From JAXMCI01 sp046349435 (GTDB taxonomy: Bacteria > Pseudomonadota > Alphaproteobacteria > Dongiales > Dongiaceae), in NCBI GenBank assembly GCA_046349435.1, contig JAXMCI010000051.1:1-42335 (forward strand): DNA of 42,335 nt. The letters run 5' to 3'. Positions within the stretch are counted from its first letter, which is position 1, and each line of letters opens with the position of its first letter. Below are positions 16,401-25,007 of the stretch, in pieces. The translations under genes and the position numbers were made by a program. Under the pieces are notes generated by a model that was given only the letters and a program-made list of their open reading frames with translations, was not told where the DNA came from and did not search any database.

Positions 16401-17777
16401 TTGGAGCGGCAGCGGCGGGGGACGGCGCGGGGCCGGGGTGCCGCGGCTCATCCGGTCGACCAGTGGCTACCGCCGGGCCGGCTGCTGACGCTCGGCCTGC
16501 AGCATGCGCTGGTGATGTATGCCGGCTCGATCGCCGTGCCGCTGATCGTCGGGCGCGCCCTCGGCCTGGCGGCCGACCAGATCGCCTACCTGGTCAATGC
16601 CGACCTGCTGGCCTGCGGCATCGCCACCTTCATCCAGTCCTTCGGGCTGCCCGGCATCGGCATCAGGCTGCCGATCATGATGGGCGTCACCTTCACCGCG
16701 GTGTCGCCGATGCTGGCGATGGTGGCCGGCGGCAAGGCGGCCGGCACGCCGCCCGAGGAGACGCTGCGCGTCATCTACGGCGCGGTGATCGGGGCCGGCA
16801 TCGTCGGCCTGCTGGCGGCCCCGCTGATGAGCCGGCTGCTGCGCTTCTTCCCGCCGGTGGTCACCGGCTCGGTCATCCTGGTGATCGGCATCAGCCTGAT
16901 GCCGATCGCGGTGAACTGGGCGGCCGGCGCGCCGGACCCCGCGATGCCCGGCTATGGCGCTCCCGGCAACCTCGCGGTCGCGCTGCTCGTGCTGCTGGTG
17001 ATCCTCGGCATCAGCCGCTTCGCCACCGGCTTCCTCGCCCATGTCGCGGTGCTGATCGGCATCGTCGTCGGCATCGCGGTCAGCACGGCCGCCGGCACCA
17101 TGTCCTTCGCCGAGGTCGTCGCGGCGCCGCTGCTCGGCGCCGTGCTGCCGCTGCATTTCGGCCTGCCGCTGCTCGATCCGGTGGCGCTCCTGACCATGGC
17201 GCTGGTGATGATCGTCACCATGATCGAGTCGATGGGCGGCTTCCTCGCGGTCGGCGAGATGACGGGCCGGCCGCTCGACCGGGCGGCGCTCGCGCGCGGC
17301 CTCAGGGGCGACGGCCTCGGCACCATCGTCGGCGGCCTCTTCAACACCTTCCCCTACACCTCCTACTCGCAGAATGTCGGGCTGGTCGGCATCACCGGCG
17401 TGCGCTCGCGCCATGTCTGCGTCGCGGCCGCGGGGGTGCTGGCGCTGCTCGGCCTGGTGCCCAAGCTCGGCGCGCTCGTCGAGGCGGTGCCCGGCCCGGT
17501 GCTCGGCGGCGCCGGCATCGTCATGTTCGGCATGGTCGCGGCGACCGGGCTGCGCACGCTGGGCCGGGTCGACTTCGCCGGCACTCCCGCCAACCAGCTG
17601 ATCGTCGCGGTCTCGATCGGGGTCGGCATGATCCCGCTCGCGTCGGACCGCTTCTTCCAGGCGCTGCCGGCCGGCCTGGAGCCGCTGCTGGGCTCCGGCA
17701 TCCTGCTGACCGCCACCGCGGCGGTGCTGCTCAATCTGTTCTTCAACGGAACAAGGCCAGCCGAGCAGAAGGCCTGA
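16401..17777 (+). CDS. NCS2-family purine/uracil permease (xanthine-permease type)
   Basis: About 458 aa from a TTG at 16401, which has a GGGGAGGGGAG run 5 nt upstream; a GTG at 16359 in the same frame is the alternative. It is a nucleobase:cation symporter with about 14 hydrophobic segments. Motifs are LGLQHALVMYAGSIAVPLIVG near the N-terminus (the conserved QH pair), IESMGGFLAVGEMTGRP in the ligand site, and NTFPYTSYSQNVGLVGITGV. Resemblance is closest to xanthine/urate members (PbuX/UacT). It may be a separate unit from the sugar operon. The 78 nt before it hold only GC-rich sequence and no clear promoter. Confidence 0.85.
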   Translation: MERQRRGTARGRGAAAHPVDQWLPPGRLLTLGLQHALVMYAGSIAVPLIVGRALGLAADQIAYLVNADLLACGIATFIQSFGLPGIGIRLPIMMGVTFTAVSPMLAMVAGGKAAGTPPEETLRVIYGAVIGAGIVGLLAAPLMSRLLRFFPPVVTGSVILVIGISLMPIAVNWAAGAPDPAMPGYGAPGNLAVALLVLLVILGISRFATGFLAHVAVLIGIVVGIAVSTAAGTMSFAEVVAAPLLGAVLPLHFGLPLLDPVALLTMALVMIVTMIESMGGFLAVGEMTGRPLDRAALARGLRGDGLGTIVGGLFNTFPYTSYSQNVGLVGITGVRSRHVCVAAAGVLALLGLVPKLGALVEAVPGPVLGGAGIVMFGMVAATGLRTLGRVDFAGTPANQLIVAVSIGVGMIPLASDRFFQALPAGLEPLLGSGILLTATAAVLLNLFFNGTRPAEQKA

Positions 17778-17785
17778 CGCCGACG

Positions 17786-17798
17786 CCTGTCACACAGG
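17786..17798. terminator. short hairpin between convergent genes
   Basis: CCTGT-CAC-ACAGG, a 5-bp perfect stem in the 35-nt gap between the convergent NCS2 permease and PhyH genes. It is short and has no T-run. Confidence 0.2.
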
Positions 17799-17812
17799 TT
17801 GGACCGAGGTTT

Positions 17813-18655
17813 CTATCCCGCCGGTTCCTCGGCGAGCTGCTTCGGCTTGTCCGGCCGGCTGAGGAAGGCGGCGTCGCCGGCGGAGAGCCGCAGGCCCGCC
17901 TCCTTGAGCGCGCCGTCCGGCACCTTGGCCAGCGGCGTGTAGCGCGGGTGGTGGTGCTCCAGGAAGGGGTCGTTGCGGGCGGCGTTGTAGGCCGCGATCA
18001 GCGTCCAGCGGCGGTCGGGCGAGCGGTTCTGGTCGGAGCGGTGCAGCAGGTTGCAGTGGAAGAACAACGCGTCCCCGGGCGCCATCTCGCAATAGACCAG
18101 CTCGAGCCGCTTCATCGCCTGCTCGACCCGCTCGGGGTCGGCGCCGACCTGCTCGCCGGCGATCACCCGGTGATCGATGCGGCCCAGGCGGTGCGAGCCG
18201 CGCAGCACCTGCAGGCAGCCATTGGCCCGCGTCGAGCGGTCGAGCGCCACCATGCAGCTCGCCATCAGCGGGAACAGGCAGCCGTTCTTGTACCAGTAGC
18301 CGTAGTCCTGGTGCCATTCCCAGGCGCCGCCCTCGAACGGCTCCTTGGCGGTGAGCTTGGAGTGGTAGTGGTAGACCTCGCCGCCGAGCAGCCGCTCCAT
18401 GGTGTCGACCATCCGCTCGGACCGCGCCGCCAGCCCGTAGACGCTGTCGCCGGGGTGGTTCCACACGGCGATGCGGGTGGCCGCGCCGCCCCGGTCGTGC
18501 CAGTCGAACATGTTGTCGCGGATCGCCGGGTCGCGCTCCATCGCGCCGGCGAGCAGCGCCGCCTCCGCGGCATCGAACAGGCCGCGGACGATGAAGAAGC
18601 CGTCGGACTCCCAGGCGGCGAGATCCTCGGGCGAGAGGCGGTAGGCGGTGGTCAT
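17813..18655 (-). CDS. phytanoyl-CoA dioxygenase (PhyH)-family Fe(II)/2-oxoglutarate oxygenase
   Basis: 280 aa. The double-stranded beta-helix metal triad is visible: His115 and Asp117 in WEWHQDYGYW and the distal His205 in FFHCNLLHRSDQN, with arginines just after (SPDRRWTLIAAYN) to bind 2-oxoglutarate. The N-terminus (SPEDLAAWESDGFFIVRGLF) is typical of PhyH proteins. Members hydroxylate or oxidatively remove groups from diverse small molecules; the acyl-CoA substrate of the founding member should not be assumed. It is the last gene of a transporter operon, 13 nt after the ATPase stop, which suggests it processes the imported compound. Confidence 0.9.
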   Translation of the reverse strand: MTTAYRLSPEDLAAWESDGFFIVRGLFDAAEAALLAGAMERDPAIRDNMFDWHDRGGAATRIAVWNHPGDSVYGLAARSERMVDTMERLLGGEVYHYHSKLTAKEPFEGGAWEWHQDYGYWYKNGCLFPLMASCMVALDRSTRANGCLQVLRGSHRLGRIDHRVIAGEQVGADPERVEQAMKRLELVYCEMAPGDALFFHCNLLHRSDQNRSPDRRWTLIAAYNAARNDPFLEHHHPRYTPLAKVPDGALKEAGLRLSAGDAAFLSRPDKPKQLAEEPAG

Positions 18656-18668
18656 GGCGGCTCCTTCC

Positions 18669-20162
18669 TCAGGCCGTGCCGGTGGCGTAGTGCATGATCG
18701 CCTCCTGGGTCGCCGTCGCCGCCGGCAGCTTGCCCGCCAGCCGGCCCTGGTGCATCACCAGCACCCGGTCGCTCATGGCGAGGATCTCCGGCAGGTCGGA
18801 GGAGATCATCAGGATGGCGACGCCCTCGCGGGCGAGGTCGCAGAGCAGCGCATGGATCTCCGCCTTGGCGCCGACGTCGATGCCGCGCGTCGGCTCGTCG
18901 ACGATCAGCAGCTTGGGGCGGGTGGCCAGCCACTTGGCGATCACCACCCGCTGCTGGTTGCCGCCGGAGAGGAACTTCACCTTCTGGTCGGGCGAGGGGG
19001 TGCGGATGGCGAGCCGCCGGACGTAGTCGACGGCGAGCCGCTTCTCGGCCCCGGTATCGACGATGCTGCCGCGCGACAGCGCCCGCAGCATCGGCAGGCT
19101 GATGTTCTGCTGCACCGACAGCGCCGTCACCAGCCCCTGGTCCTTGCGGTCCTCCGGCACCAGCCCGATTCCGGCGGCGATCGCCTGGCGCGGCGAGCGC
19201 GGCCGCGCCGGCCGGCCCTCGATGCGGATCTCGCCCTGGTCGATCGCGAGGTCGCCGAACAGCGCACGGGCGAGCTCGGTGCGGCCGGCCCCGACCAGCC
19301 CGGCCAGCCCAACGATCTCGCCGCGCCTGACGGTGAAGGAGATGTCGTGCAGCAGCCCGCGCCGGCCGAGCCCGCGCACCTCGAGCACCGGCGCGCCGAT
19401 CGGCGCCGCCTGCTTGCGGAAGAGGTCGCCGAGGTCGCGCCCGATCATCAGCTGGATGATCTCGCGCAAGCTCGTCTCGGCGGCCGGCCTGGTGGCGATG
19501 TGGCGCCCGTCCCGGAACACCGTGATGCGGTCGCACAGCCGGAAGATCTCCTCCATGCGGTGCGAGATGTAGAGGATGCCGAGGCCGCGGTCGCGCAGCC
19601 GCCGGATCATGTCGAGCAGCAGCGCCGCCTCGCGCTCGGAGAGCGAGGAGGTCGGCTCGTCGAAGATCAGGATGCGGGCCTCGGTCGAGACCGCGCGGGC
19701 GATCGCCGCGATCTGCCGCCCGGCCACCGGGAGCGCGCCGAGCGGCTGCGCCGGGTCGAGCGGCACGCCGAGCGAGTCGAGGATCGCCGCCGCCTCGCGC
19801 CGCAGCCGCCGCCCGTCGACCAGCCCGAGCCGGTTGCGCGGCAGCCGGCCGAGGAAGATGTTCTCGGCGACGCTGAGATAGGGCTGGAGGTTGACCTCCT
19901 GGTGCACCGGGCTGATGCCGAGCGTCAGCGCCGCGGTCGGGCTGGCGATCGCCACCGGCCGCCCGTCGAGCCGGATGGTGCCGGCGTCGGGCTGGTAGAT
20001 GCCGCAGAGGATCTTCACCAGCGTCGACTTGCCGGCGCCGTTCTCGCCCATCAGCGCGTGCACCTCGCCGGCGGCGAGGTCGAGCCGCACCTCGCTCAGC
20101 GCCTGCACGCCGGGGAACGACTTCGAGATGCCCCGCATCTCCAGCAGGGGGGCGGTGGTCAT
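18669..20162 (-). CDS. ribose-family ABC ATPase 2 (two fused nucleotide-binding domains)
   Basis: 497 aa RbsA-type double ATPase. Domain 1: Walker A GENGAGKS, Walker B LIFDEPTSSL, with a degenerate signature (LPVAGRQIAAIARAV instead of LSGGQ-like), as is usual in this family. Domain 2: degenerate P-loop GLVGAGRTE, signature LSGGNQQRVVIAKWL and IVDEPTRGIDVGAKAE. It energises import by the two permeases upstream. Its start overlaps the nitrilase stop by 4 nt (ATGA), so the hydrolase and the ATPase are translated from one message. Confidence 0.95.
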   Translation of the reverse strand: MTTAPLLEMRGISKSFPGVQALSEVRLDLAAGEVHALMGENGAGKSTLVKILCGIYQPDAGTIRLDGRPVAIASPTAALTLGISPVHQEVNLQPYLSVAENIFLGRLPRNRLGLVDGRRLRREAAAILDSLGVPLDPAQPLGALPVAGRQIAAIARAVSTEARILIFDEPTSSLSEREAALLLDMIRRLRDRGLGILYISHRMEEIFRLCDRITVFRDGRHIATRPAAETSLREIIQLMIGRDLGDLFRKQAAPIGAPVLEVRGLGRRGLLHDISFTVRRGEIVGLAGLVGAGRTELARALFGDLAIDQGEIRIEGRPARPRSPRQAIAAGIGLVPEDRKDQGLVTALSVQQNISLPMLRALSRGSIVDTGAEKRLAVDYVRRLAIRTPSPDQKVKFLSGGNQQRVVIAKWLATRPKLLIVDEPTRGIDVGAKAEIHALLCDLAREGVAILMISSDLPEILAMSDRVLVMHQGRLAGKLPAATATQEAIMHYATGTA

Positions 20163-21112
20163 GCCGGCGCGTCTGCCAGCGCCCGGCGGGCCTCGTGCTG
20201 GGCGGCGGTGCAGCGGGCGATGTAGGCCTCGAACTCGACCAGGCCGAAGGCGGCGACGACATCGTCGAGCGACAGCGCGGGGTCGCGGCTCTCCAGGGTG
20301 AAGATGTGCTCCTCGCTGAAGCTCTCGACCCGGATGGCGGCGCCGTAGCGCGCCTGGATGGCCAGGATGTGGCAGGCCTGGCCGTCGGTGTGGAAGAGGC
20401 GCTTGTCGAGGTCGAGCTCGGCCAGCGCCAGCTGGCTCCAGCGCGAGGTCTCCGCCGCGATCTTGCCGGTGCGCTCGACGATCCGGGCGTGGTAGGGCCA
20501 GACCGAGGTGACGATCGGCAGCTGGTGGGTCCAGGCGAGCGCCCGCAGCGGCAGCCCGCCCTCATAGGCCGACAGCCAGCAGACCAGCTCGGCGCCCTGC
20601 GCCTTCAGCTCCGACCACAGCGCCGGCCAGTTGATGTCGAAGCAGATCGCCAGCCCGACCCGGCCGAAATCGGTCTCGAAGACCGGCGCGTCGCGGCCCG
20701 GCATGACGCCGCCCTCGATCTCGCCCTCGGTCGGGTGGCGCTTGGCATAGCGGCCGATCAGCTGCCCGTCGCGCCCGATCAGCACCGCGATGTTGTAGAG
20801 GCGGCCATCGGCGATCGTGAACAGGCCGGCGACCACGTTCATGCGGTGGGTGCGGGCGAGCCCGGCGATGGCGTCGAAGGTCGGGCCGGGGATCGGCTCG
20901 GCGACGCCGCGCAGCCGGGACGCGGGCAGGCCGGCGCCGAGAAAGCCCTCGGGCAGGCAGGCGAGGTCGACGCCCTGGCGGCCGGCGGCGTCGAGCAGCG
21001 AGAGGCCGAGGGCACGGGTGGCCGCCGGGTCGGGGTGGCGCAGGTTGAAGGGCGGCGCGGTGTCCTCGAAGGTGGCGATGGCGCTGGTGGCGATGCGCAC
21101 GATCCGCGGCAT
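20159..21112 (-). CDS. carbon-nitrogen hydrolase (nitrilase superfamily amidohydrolase)
   Basis: 317 aa. The nitrilase-superfamily catalytic set is present: Glu55 in CLPEGF, Lys124 in RYAKRHPTEGE with Glu131 nearby, and nucleophile Cys157 in GLAICFDINWP. Most members are amidases or carbamoylases rather than true nitrilases. A C-terminal extension of about 60 residues (from around IRVESFSEEHIFTLESRDP) goes beyond the core fold. It sits between a permease gene (19 nt upstream) and the ATPase gene (4-nt overlap) in a sugar-type ABC operon, an unusual place for this enzyme. The inference is that the imported ligand, or a metabolite of it, contains an amide, carbamoyl or nitrile bond. Confidence 0.88.
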   Translation of the reverse strand: MPRIVRIATSAIATFEDTAPPFNLRHPDPAATRALGLSLLDAAGRQGVDLACLPEGFLGAGLPASRLRGVAEPIPGPTFDAIAGLARTHRMNVVAGLFTIADGRLYNIAVLIGRDGQLIGRYAKRHPTEGEIEGGVMPGRDAPVFETDFGRVGLAICFDINWPALWSELKAQGAELVCWLSAYEGGLPLRALAWTHQLPIVTSVWPYHARIVERTGKIAAETSRWSQLALAELDLDKRLFHTDGQACHILAIQARYGAAIRVESFSEEHIFTLESRDPALSLDDVVAAFGLVEFEAYIARCTAAQHEARRALADAPA

Positions 21113-21130
21113 GGAAAATCTCCTTCTTGG

Positions 21131-22096
21131 TCAGGCGAGCCCGGCGGCGCGGCGCCGCCGCAGCAGGCGGCCGACCACCGCGTCGACCACGACGACGGCG
21201 ATCAGGATCGCCGCGCGCACGGCGATCTGGTGATAGGTGTGGACGCCGAGCAGGTTCATGCCGTTGGTCAGCATGCCGAGGGCGAGCACGCCGAGGAAGG
21301 CGCCGACGATGCTGCCGCGGCCGCCGAACAGGCTGGCGCCGCCGATCAGCGCCGCGGCGATCGAGAGCAGCGGGGTGTCGGCGCCGAGCTGCACGGTGGC
21401 GGCGTTGAGCCGGGCGGCGAGCAGCACGCCGGCGAGCGCCGCCAGCGTGCCGCAGAGGATGAAGGCCTGCAGCTGGTAGCGCTCGACCGAGATGCCGGCG
21501 AGATAGGCGGCCTCGCGGTTGCCGCCGACGGCATAGAGGTTGCGGCCCGGCTGGGTGCGGCGGAGGTAGAGCCAGAGCGCCGCGCCGAGCGCGAGCGCGA
21601 TGAGCAGCGGCACGGGCAGCGGGCCGACGCTGCCGGCGCCCCACCAGGTGAAGGCGTCGTCGCTGCCCGCCATCGGCTGCTGCTGGGTGTAGGTCAGCAG
21701 GATGCCGCGCACCAGGCTCATGGTGCCGAGCGTGGCGACGAAGGGCACGATGCGGCCGCGCGTCACCAGCAGCCCGTTGACGGTGCCGACCAGCGCGCCG
21801 AAGCCGAGCGCCGCCAGCACGGCGAGCCCGGTGCCGAGCGGCTGCAGCCCCATGGTCAGCGCCGCCGCCATCGCCATGGTCGAGCCGACCGAGATGTCGA
21901 TGCCGCCGGCGATCAGCACGATCGCCTGGCCGAAGGCGATCGGCGCGTCGAGGGAGATCTGGCGCGCCAGGTTGCCGAGGTTCTCGGCGCCGAGGAAGAG
22001 GTCGCCGGCGGTGAGCGCGAAGATGGCGAAGATGCCGGCCGCGACGAGCAGCGCGGTCTGCTGCCCGAGCAGCCGGGCGAGTGCGGCCGCCCTCAT
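21131..22096 (-). CDS. ribose-family ABC permease 2b
   Basis: 321 aa from ATG 22096, which overlaps the stop of permease 2a by 4 nt. It is an intact RbsC-type permease with IAFGQAIVLIAGGIDISVGS near residue 60, GRNLYAVGGNREAAYLAGI, and ALIGGASLFGGRGSIVGAFL. The C-terminus is basic (VGRLLRRRRAAGLA), as is normal for a cytoplasmic end. The reading frame remains open far upstream into permease 2a, but that part is out of phase with the conserved permease sequence there. Confidence 0.92.
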   Translation of the reverse strand: MRAAALARLLGQQTALLVAAGIFAIFALTAGDLFLGAENLGNLARQISLDAPIAFGQAIVLIAGGIDISVGSTMAMAAALTMGLQPLGTGLAVLAALGFGALVGTVNGLLVTRGRIVPFVATLGTMSLVRGILLTYTQQQPMAGSDDAFTWWGAGSVGPLPVPLLIALALGAALWLYLRRTQPGRNLYAVGGNREAAYLAGISVERYQLQAFILCGTLAALAGVLLAARLNAATVQLGADTPLLSIAAALIGGASLFGGRGSIVGAFLGVLALGMLTNGMNLLGVHTYHQIAVRAAILIAVVVVDAVVGRLLRRRRAAGLA

Positions 22097-23111
22097 GCCC
22101 GGCTCAGCACGCTGTCGGCCCAGACGACGAGCAGGAAGACCGCCCCCTTGGCGATCGCCTGCCCCTCGATCGGCACGCTCAAGAGCACCAGCAGGTTGTT
22201 GAGCACGCCCAGCACCAGCACGCCGACGACGGTGCGCAGCGCGCCGCCGCGGCCGCCGAACAGGCTGGTGCCGCCGAGCACGGCGGCGATGATCGAATCG
22301 AAATCCATCCCGGCGCCGGCGCTCGCCACCGTGCTGTTGGTGCGCGAGGTCATGATCAGCCCGGCCAGCGCCGCGGCGCCGCCCGACAGCACGAAGGCGG
22401 CGATCTTGGCCTGCCGGATGCCGAGACCGGCGAGCCGCCCGGCGGTCTCGTTGAGGCCGATGACGTAGAGCGCGCGGCCGAAGGTGGTCCGCCGCAGCAC
22501 GAACTCGAGCAGCAGGGCAAGCGCCAGGAAGATCAGCACGGAGTAGTGCAGCGTGCCGAACAGCCGACCGCGTCCCAGCAGGTTGAAATCGGGGATGACC
22601 GCGGTCAGCGTCTTGGAATGGGTGATGGTCAGCGCCGCGGCATAGACGAGCTGGCTGGTGCCCAGCGTCACCAGGAACGGGTTGGCCCCGGTCAGCACCA
22701 CGGCCAGCCCGTTGACCAGGCCGATCAGCAGCCCGCCGGCCAGCCCGCAGGCCATCGAGGTGGCGAGGTCGGCGCCGGCGAGCTGGGCGCTGACCGTGAC
22801 GATGCCGGTGAAGCCCACGGTCCAGGCGACCGACATGTCGAAGTTGCAGGTGATCAGCAGCAGGTCGGCCGAGCGACGATGCCCAGCGCCGACACCGCCC
22901 ACAGGATGTTGAGCAGGTTGCGCGGGCGTCAGGAACACCGGCGACAGGAAGGCGCCGGCGATCACCAGCAGCACCAGCAGGATCAGCGCGGTGTGGTTGC
23001 GCAGCACGCAGGACCCGGCCCGAGCGGCCCTGGCCGAGCCGGGCGAACGGCACCCGCCAGTGCCCGCGGTCGGGGCGGCGCCGTCGCCAGCGGGCTGCCG
23101 CCGTCGGTCAT
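22093..23111 (-). pseudogene. ribose-family ABC permease 2a with several frameshifts
   Basis: The most likely start is ATG 23111, preceded by GGAGGAG from the edge of the intergenic repeat. MTDGGSPLATAPPRP lies in one frame, VPFARLGQGRSGRVL in a second, and LRNHTALILLVLLVI with FLSPVFLTP in a third. The stretch RNLLNILWAVSALGIVA (about 22880-22930) is displaced by an extra C and then by roughly four missing bases, where the family has LGQT. From LLLITCNFDMSVAWTVGF to the end (WADSVLSRA) the frame is clean, including VLGGTSLFGGRGG. A membrane protein lacking this N-terminal third would not work. Either this stretch of about 250 nt is badly sequenced or permease 2a has decayed. Confidence 0.82.
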
Positions 23112-23120
23112 GCCGTACTG

Positions 23121-23216
23121 CTCCTCCCCCCTTGCGGGGGAGGGCTGGGGTGGGGGGTGCCGCCACGGTGCCTGGGGCCCACCCCCCACCCTGACCCCTC
23201 CCCGCAAGGGGAGGGA
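23121..23216. repeat. intergenic palindromic repeat, copy A
   Basis: A long imperfect palindrome of about 96 nt. The left arm (23121-23158) reads CTCCTCCCCCCTTGCGGGGG and on to TGGGGTGGGGGGT; the right arm (23181-23216) is its complement, ACCCCCCACCCTGACCCC through CCCCGCAAGGGGAGGGA. Each arm also folds on itself around TTGC/GCAA. It lies between binding protein 2 and permease 2a. On the minus strand its outer edge supplies the GGAGGAG ribosome site of permease 2a. A related copy is at 33034-33135. Confidence 0.75.
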
Positions 23217-23251
23217 ATGATGGTGCGGCCCCGCCACAACCGGATCGCCAG

Positions 23252-24199
23252 CTACCAGCACTGCGACTGCCACTTGGCGATGTCGGCCTGCGTCACCGGC
23301 GCGGTCGGCGCCAGGATGCGGGTCGGCACCAGCCGGCCCTTGGTGACGTCGTAGGCGGCGCGTACCGTGTAGACGCCGATCAGGTAGCTGAGCTGCATGG
23401 CCGTGCCGCTCATCTCCTTGGCGGTGATCGCGGCGCAAGCGTCCTTCATGCCGCCGACGCCGAACACCTTGATCTCGCCCTCGCGGCCGGCCGCCTTGAT
23501 CGCCTCGAGCGCGCCCAGCGCCATCGGGTCGTCCTGGCCGAACACGGCGTCGATCTTGGGATTGCGGGTCAGCAGGTCCTGCATGACGGTGAGCGCCTTG
23601 TCCTTGCTCCAGTCGGCCGGCTCGTTGGCCAGCACGGTGATGTCGGCCTTGAGGTCGGCGAAGGCGGCCTTCATGCCGGCGGTGCGGTTGACCGTGTCGG
23701 TCTGGCCGGGCTTGCCGGTGATGACCACCACGCTGCCCTTGTTGTCGAGCGCCTTGGCGATCATCTTGCCGACCGCGTAGCCCTGGTCATAGGACTCGGT
23801 TCCGACGAAGGCCTTGGTGTAGGCATGGCCGGCCTCGGTGGTGTCGGCGTTCTGCATGATCACCGGGATGCCGGCCTCGCTCGCCTTCTTGATGCCGGGC
23901 ACGACGGCCGCCGGATCGACCGCGTTGACCACCAGCACGTCGGGCTTGCGCGCGATGCAGTCCTCGATCATCGCCGCTTGCTTCTGCGGGTCGAAGGCGG
24001 GGTCGAAGGCGGTGATCTTGGCGTTGTAGATGGCGCCCTCGTCGTTCATGCCGTTGACGATGGCGGTGATCGACGGATGGTCGGCGTTGTTGTGCACGAC
24101 GCAGATGTTGAACGGCGCCGGCTCGGCGGCGAGCGCCCCGCCGGTGCCGGCCAGTCCCAGCATGGCGGCGAGCGCCAGCGATCGGGTGATGCGGGTCAT
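23252..24199 (-). CDS. ribose-family (CUT2) substrate-binding protein 2
   Basis: 315 aa from ATG 24199, preceded by AGGAGGAGG. A Sec signal peptide occupies about residues 1-24 (SLALAAMLGLAGTGGALAA). The mature protein is a type I periplasmic binding protein: ICVVHNNADHPSITAIVNGM, KPDVLVVNAVDPAAVVPGI, VFGQDDPMALGALEAIKAAG and a terminal WQSQCW. An early Cys, Cys93 in MIEDCIA and the terminal Cys suggest a possible disulfide. It is the ligand-recognition subunit of transporter 2. Palindromes flank the gene on both sides, at 24229-24249 and 23121-23216. Confidence 0.92.
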   Translation of the reverse strand: MTRITRSLALAAMLGLAGTGGALAAEPAPFNICVVHNNADHPSITAIVNGMNDEGAIYNAKITAFDPAFDPQKQAAMIEDCIARKPDVLVVNAVDPAAVVPGIKKASEAGIPVIMQNADTTEAGHAYTKAFVGTESYDQGYAVGKMIAKALDNKGSVVVITGKPGQTDTVNRTAGMKAAFADLKADITVLANEPADWSKDKALTVMQDLLTRNPKIDAVFGQDDPMALGALEAIKAAGREGEIKVFGVGGMKDACAAITAKEMSGTAMQLSYLIGVYTVRAAYDVTKGRLVPTRILAPTAPVTQADIAKWQSQCW

Positions 24200-24228
24200 T
24201 GTTGCCTCCTCCTGTTGCCACGTCCTTG

Positions 24229-24249
24229 CCGGCCGGTCCCCCCGGCCGG
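24229..24249. repeat. hairpin between SDR 2 and binding protein 2
   Basis: CCGGCCGG (24229-24236) pairs with CCGGCCGG (24242-24249) around a 5-nt loop in the 61-nt gap. It may separate expression of the regulator/SDR genes from the transporter genes. Confidence 0.35.
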
Positions 24250-24260
24250 GTCTTCGAGAG

Positions 24261-25007
24261 CTAGAACAAGCCGAGCCCGCCATTGACCTCGAGGGTCTCG
24301 CCGGCGATGAAGCCGGCCTGGTCGGAGGCGAGGAACAAGGCCGCCCCGGCGACGTCGGCCGGCGTGCCCTCGCGGCGCAGCGGCGTGCGCTCGACGGTGG
24401 CGCGGCGGCCCTCGGCGGTGCTGAAGGTATCGTGGAAGCGGGTCGCGATCAGGCCGGGCGCGATGCCGTTCACCCGGATTCCCTGCGGCCCGACCTCCTT
24501 GGCCAGCGCCTTGGTGAAGGTGATGACCCCGCCCTTGGCGGCGCCGTAGTGCGAGGCGCCGGGGCCGCCGCCGTCATGGCCGGCCAGCGAGCTGACGGTG
24601 ATGATGCACCCGCGGCCCGCCGCCAGCATGTCCGGCAGCACCGCCTGGCAGGAGAGGAAGACCGAGGTGAGGTTGAGCGCGATCGCCTGGTTCCACAAGG
24701 CGAGGTCGCACTCGACCACCGGGGTTCGCTTGAGCAGCCCGCCGGCATTGGCGACCAGGATCTCGACCGGCCCGAGCCGCTGCCGGACCGCCGCGACCAG
24801 GTCGCGCGCGCCGTCGGGCGCGGCGAGATCGGCCGGCAGGGCGAGCGCGCCGAGCCGGGCGGCGAGCGCGGCCGCCTCGGCGCCGCTCGTCGCATAGCTC
24901 AGCGCCACCTGGGCGCCGGCCGCGGCGAAGGCCTCGACGATGCCCCGCCCGATGCCCGACGCGCCGCCGGTCACCAGCACGACGCGGCCGCGGATCGCCT
25001 CGCTCAT
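24261..25007 (-). CDS. SDR-family NAD(P)-dependent oxidoreductase 2
   Basis: 248 aa classical SDR. TGGASGIG is the dinucleotide motif, NAGG follows VANAGGLLKRTP, the catalytic serine is in ITVSSLAGHD, the active-site pair is YGAAK, and the C-terminal AGETLEVNGGLG is typical of sugar and polyol dehydrogenases of the 3-oxoacyl-ACP-reductase-like branch. Its start overlaps the LacI stop by 4 nt. It is placed to oxidise the imported substrate, or a product of the aldolase/kinase route, to a keto compound. Confidence 0.92.
   Translation of the reverse strand: MSEAIRGRVVLVTGGASGIGRGIVEAFAAAGAQVALSYATSGAEAAALAARLGALALPADLAAPDGARDLVAAVRQRLGPVEILVANAGGLLKRTPVVECDLALWNQAIALNLTSVFLSCQAVLPDMLAAGRGCIITVSSLAGHDGGGPGASHYGAAKGGVITFTKALAKEVGPQGIRVNGIAPGLIATRFHDTFSTAEGRRATVERTPLRREGTPADVAGAALFLASDQAGFIAGETLEVNGGLGLF

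Noticed and set aside
23121..23216. CRISPR array or IS end
   Set aside because: Only one palindromic unit, no regularly spaced direct repeats, no transposase or target duplication nearby.
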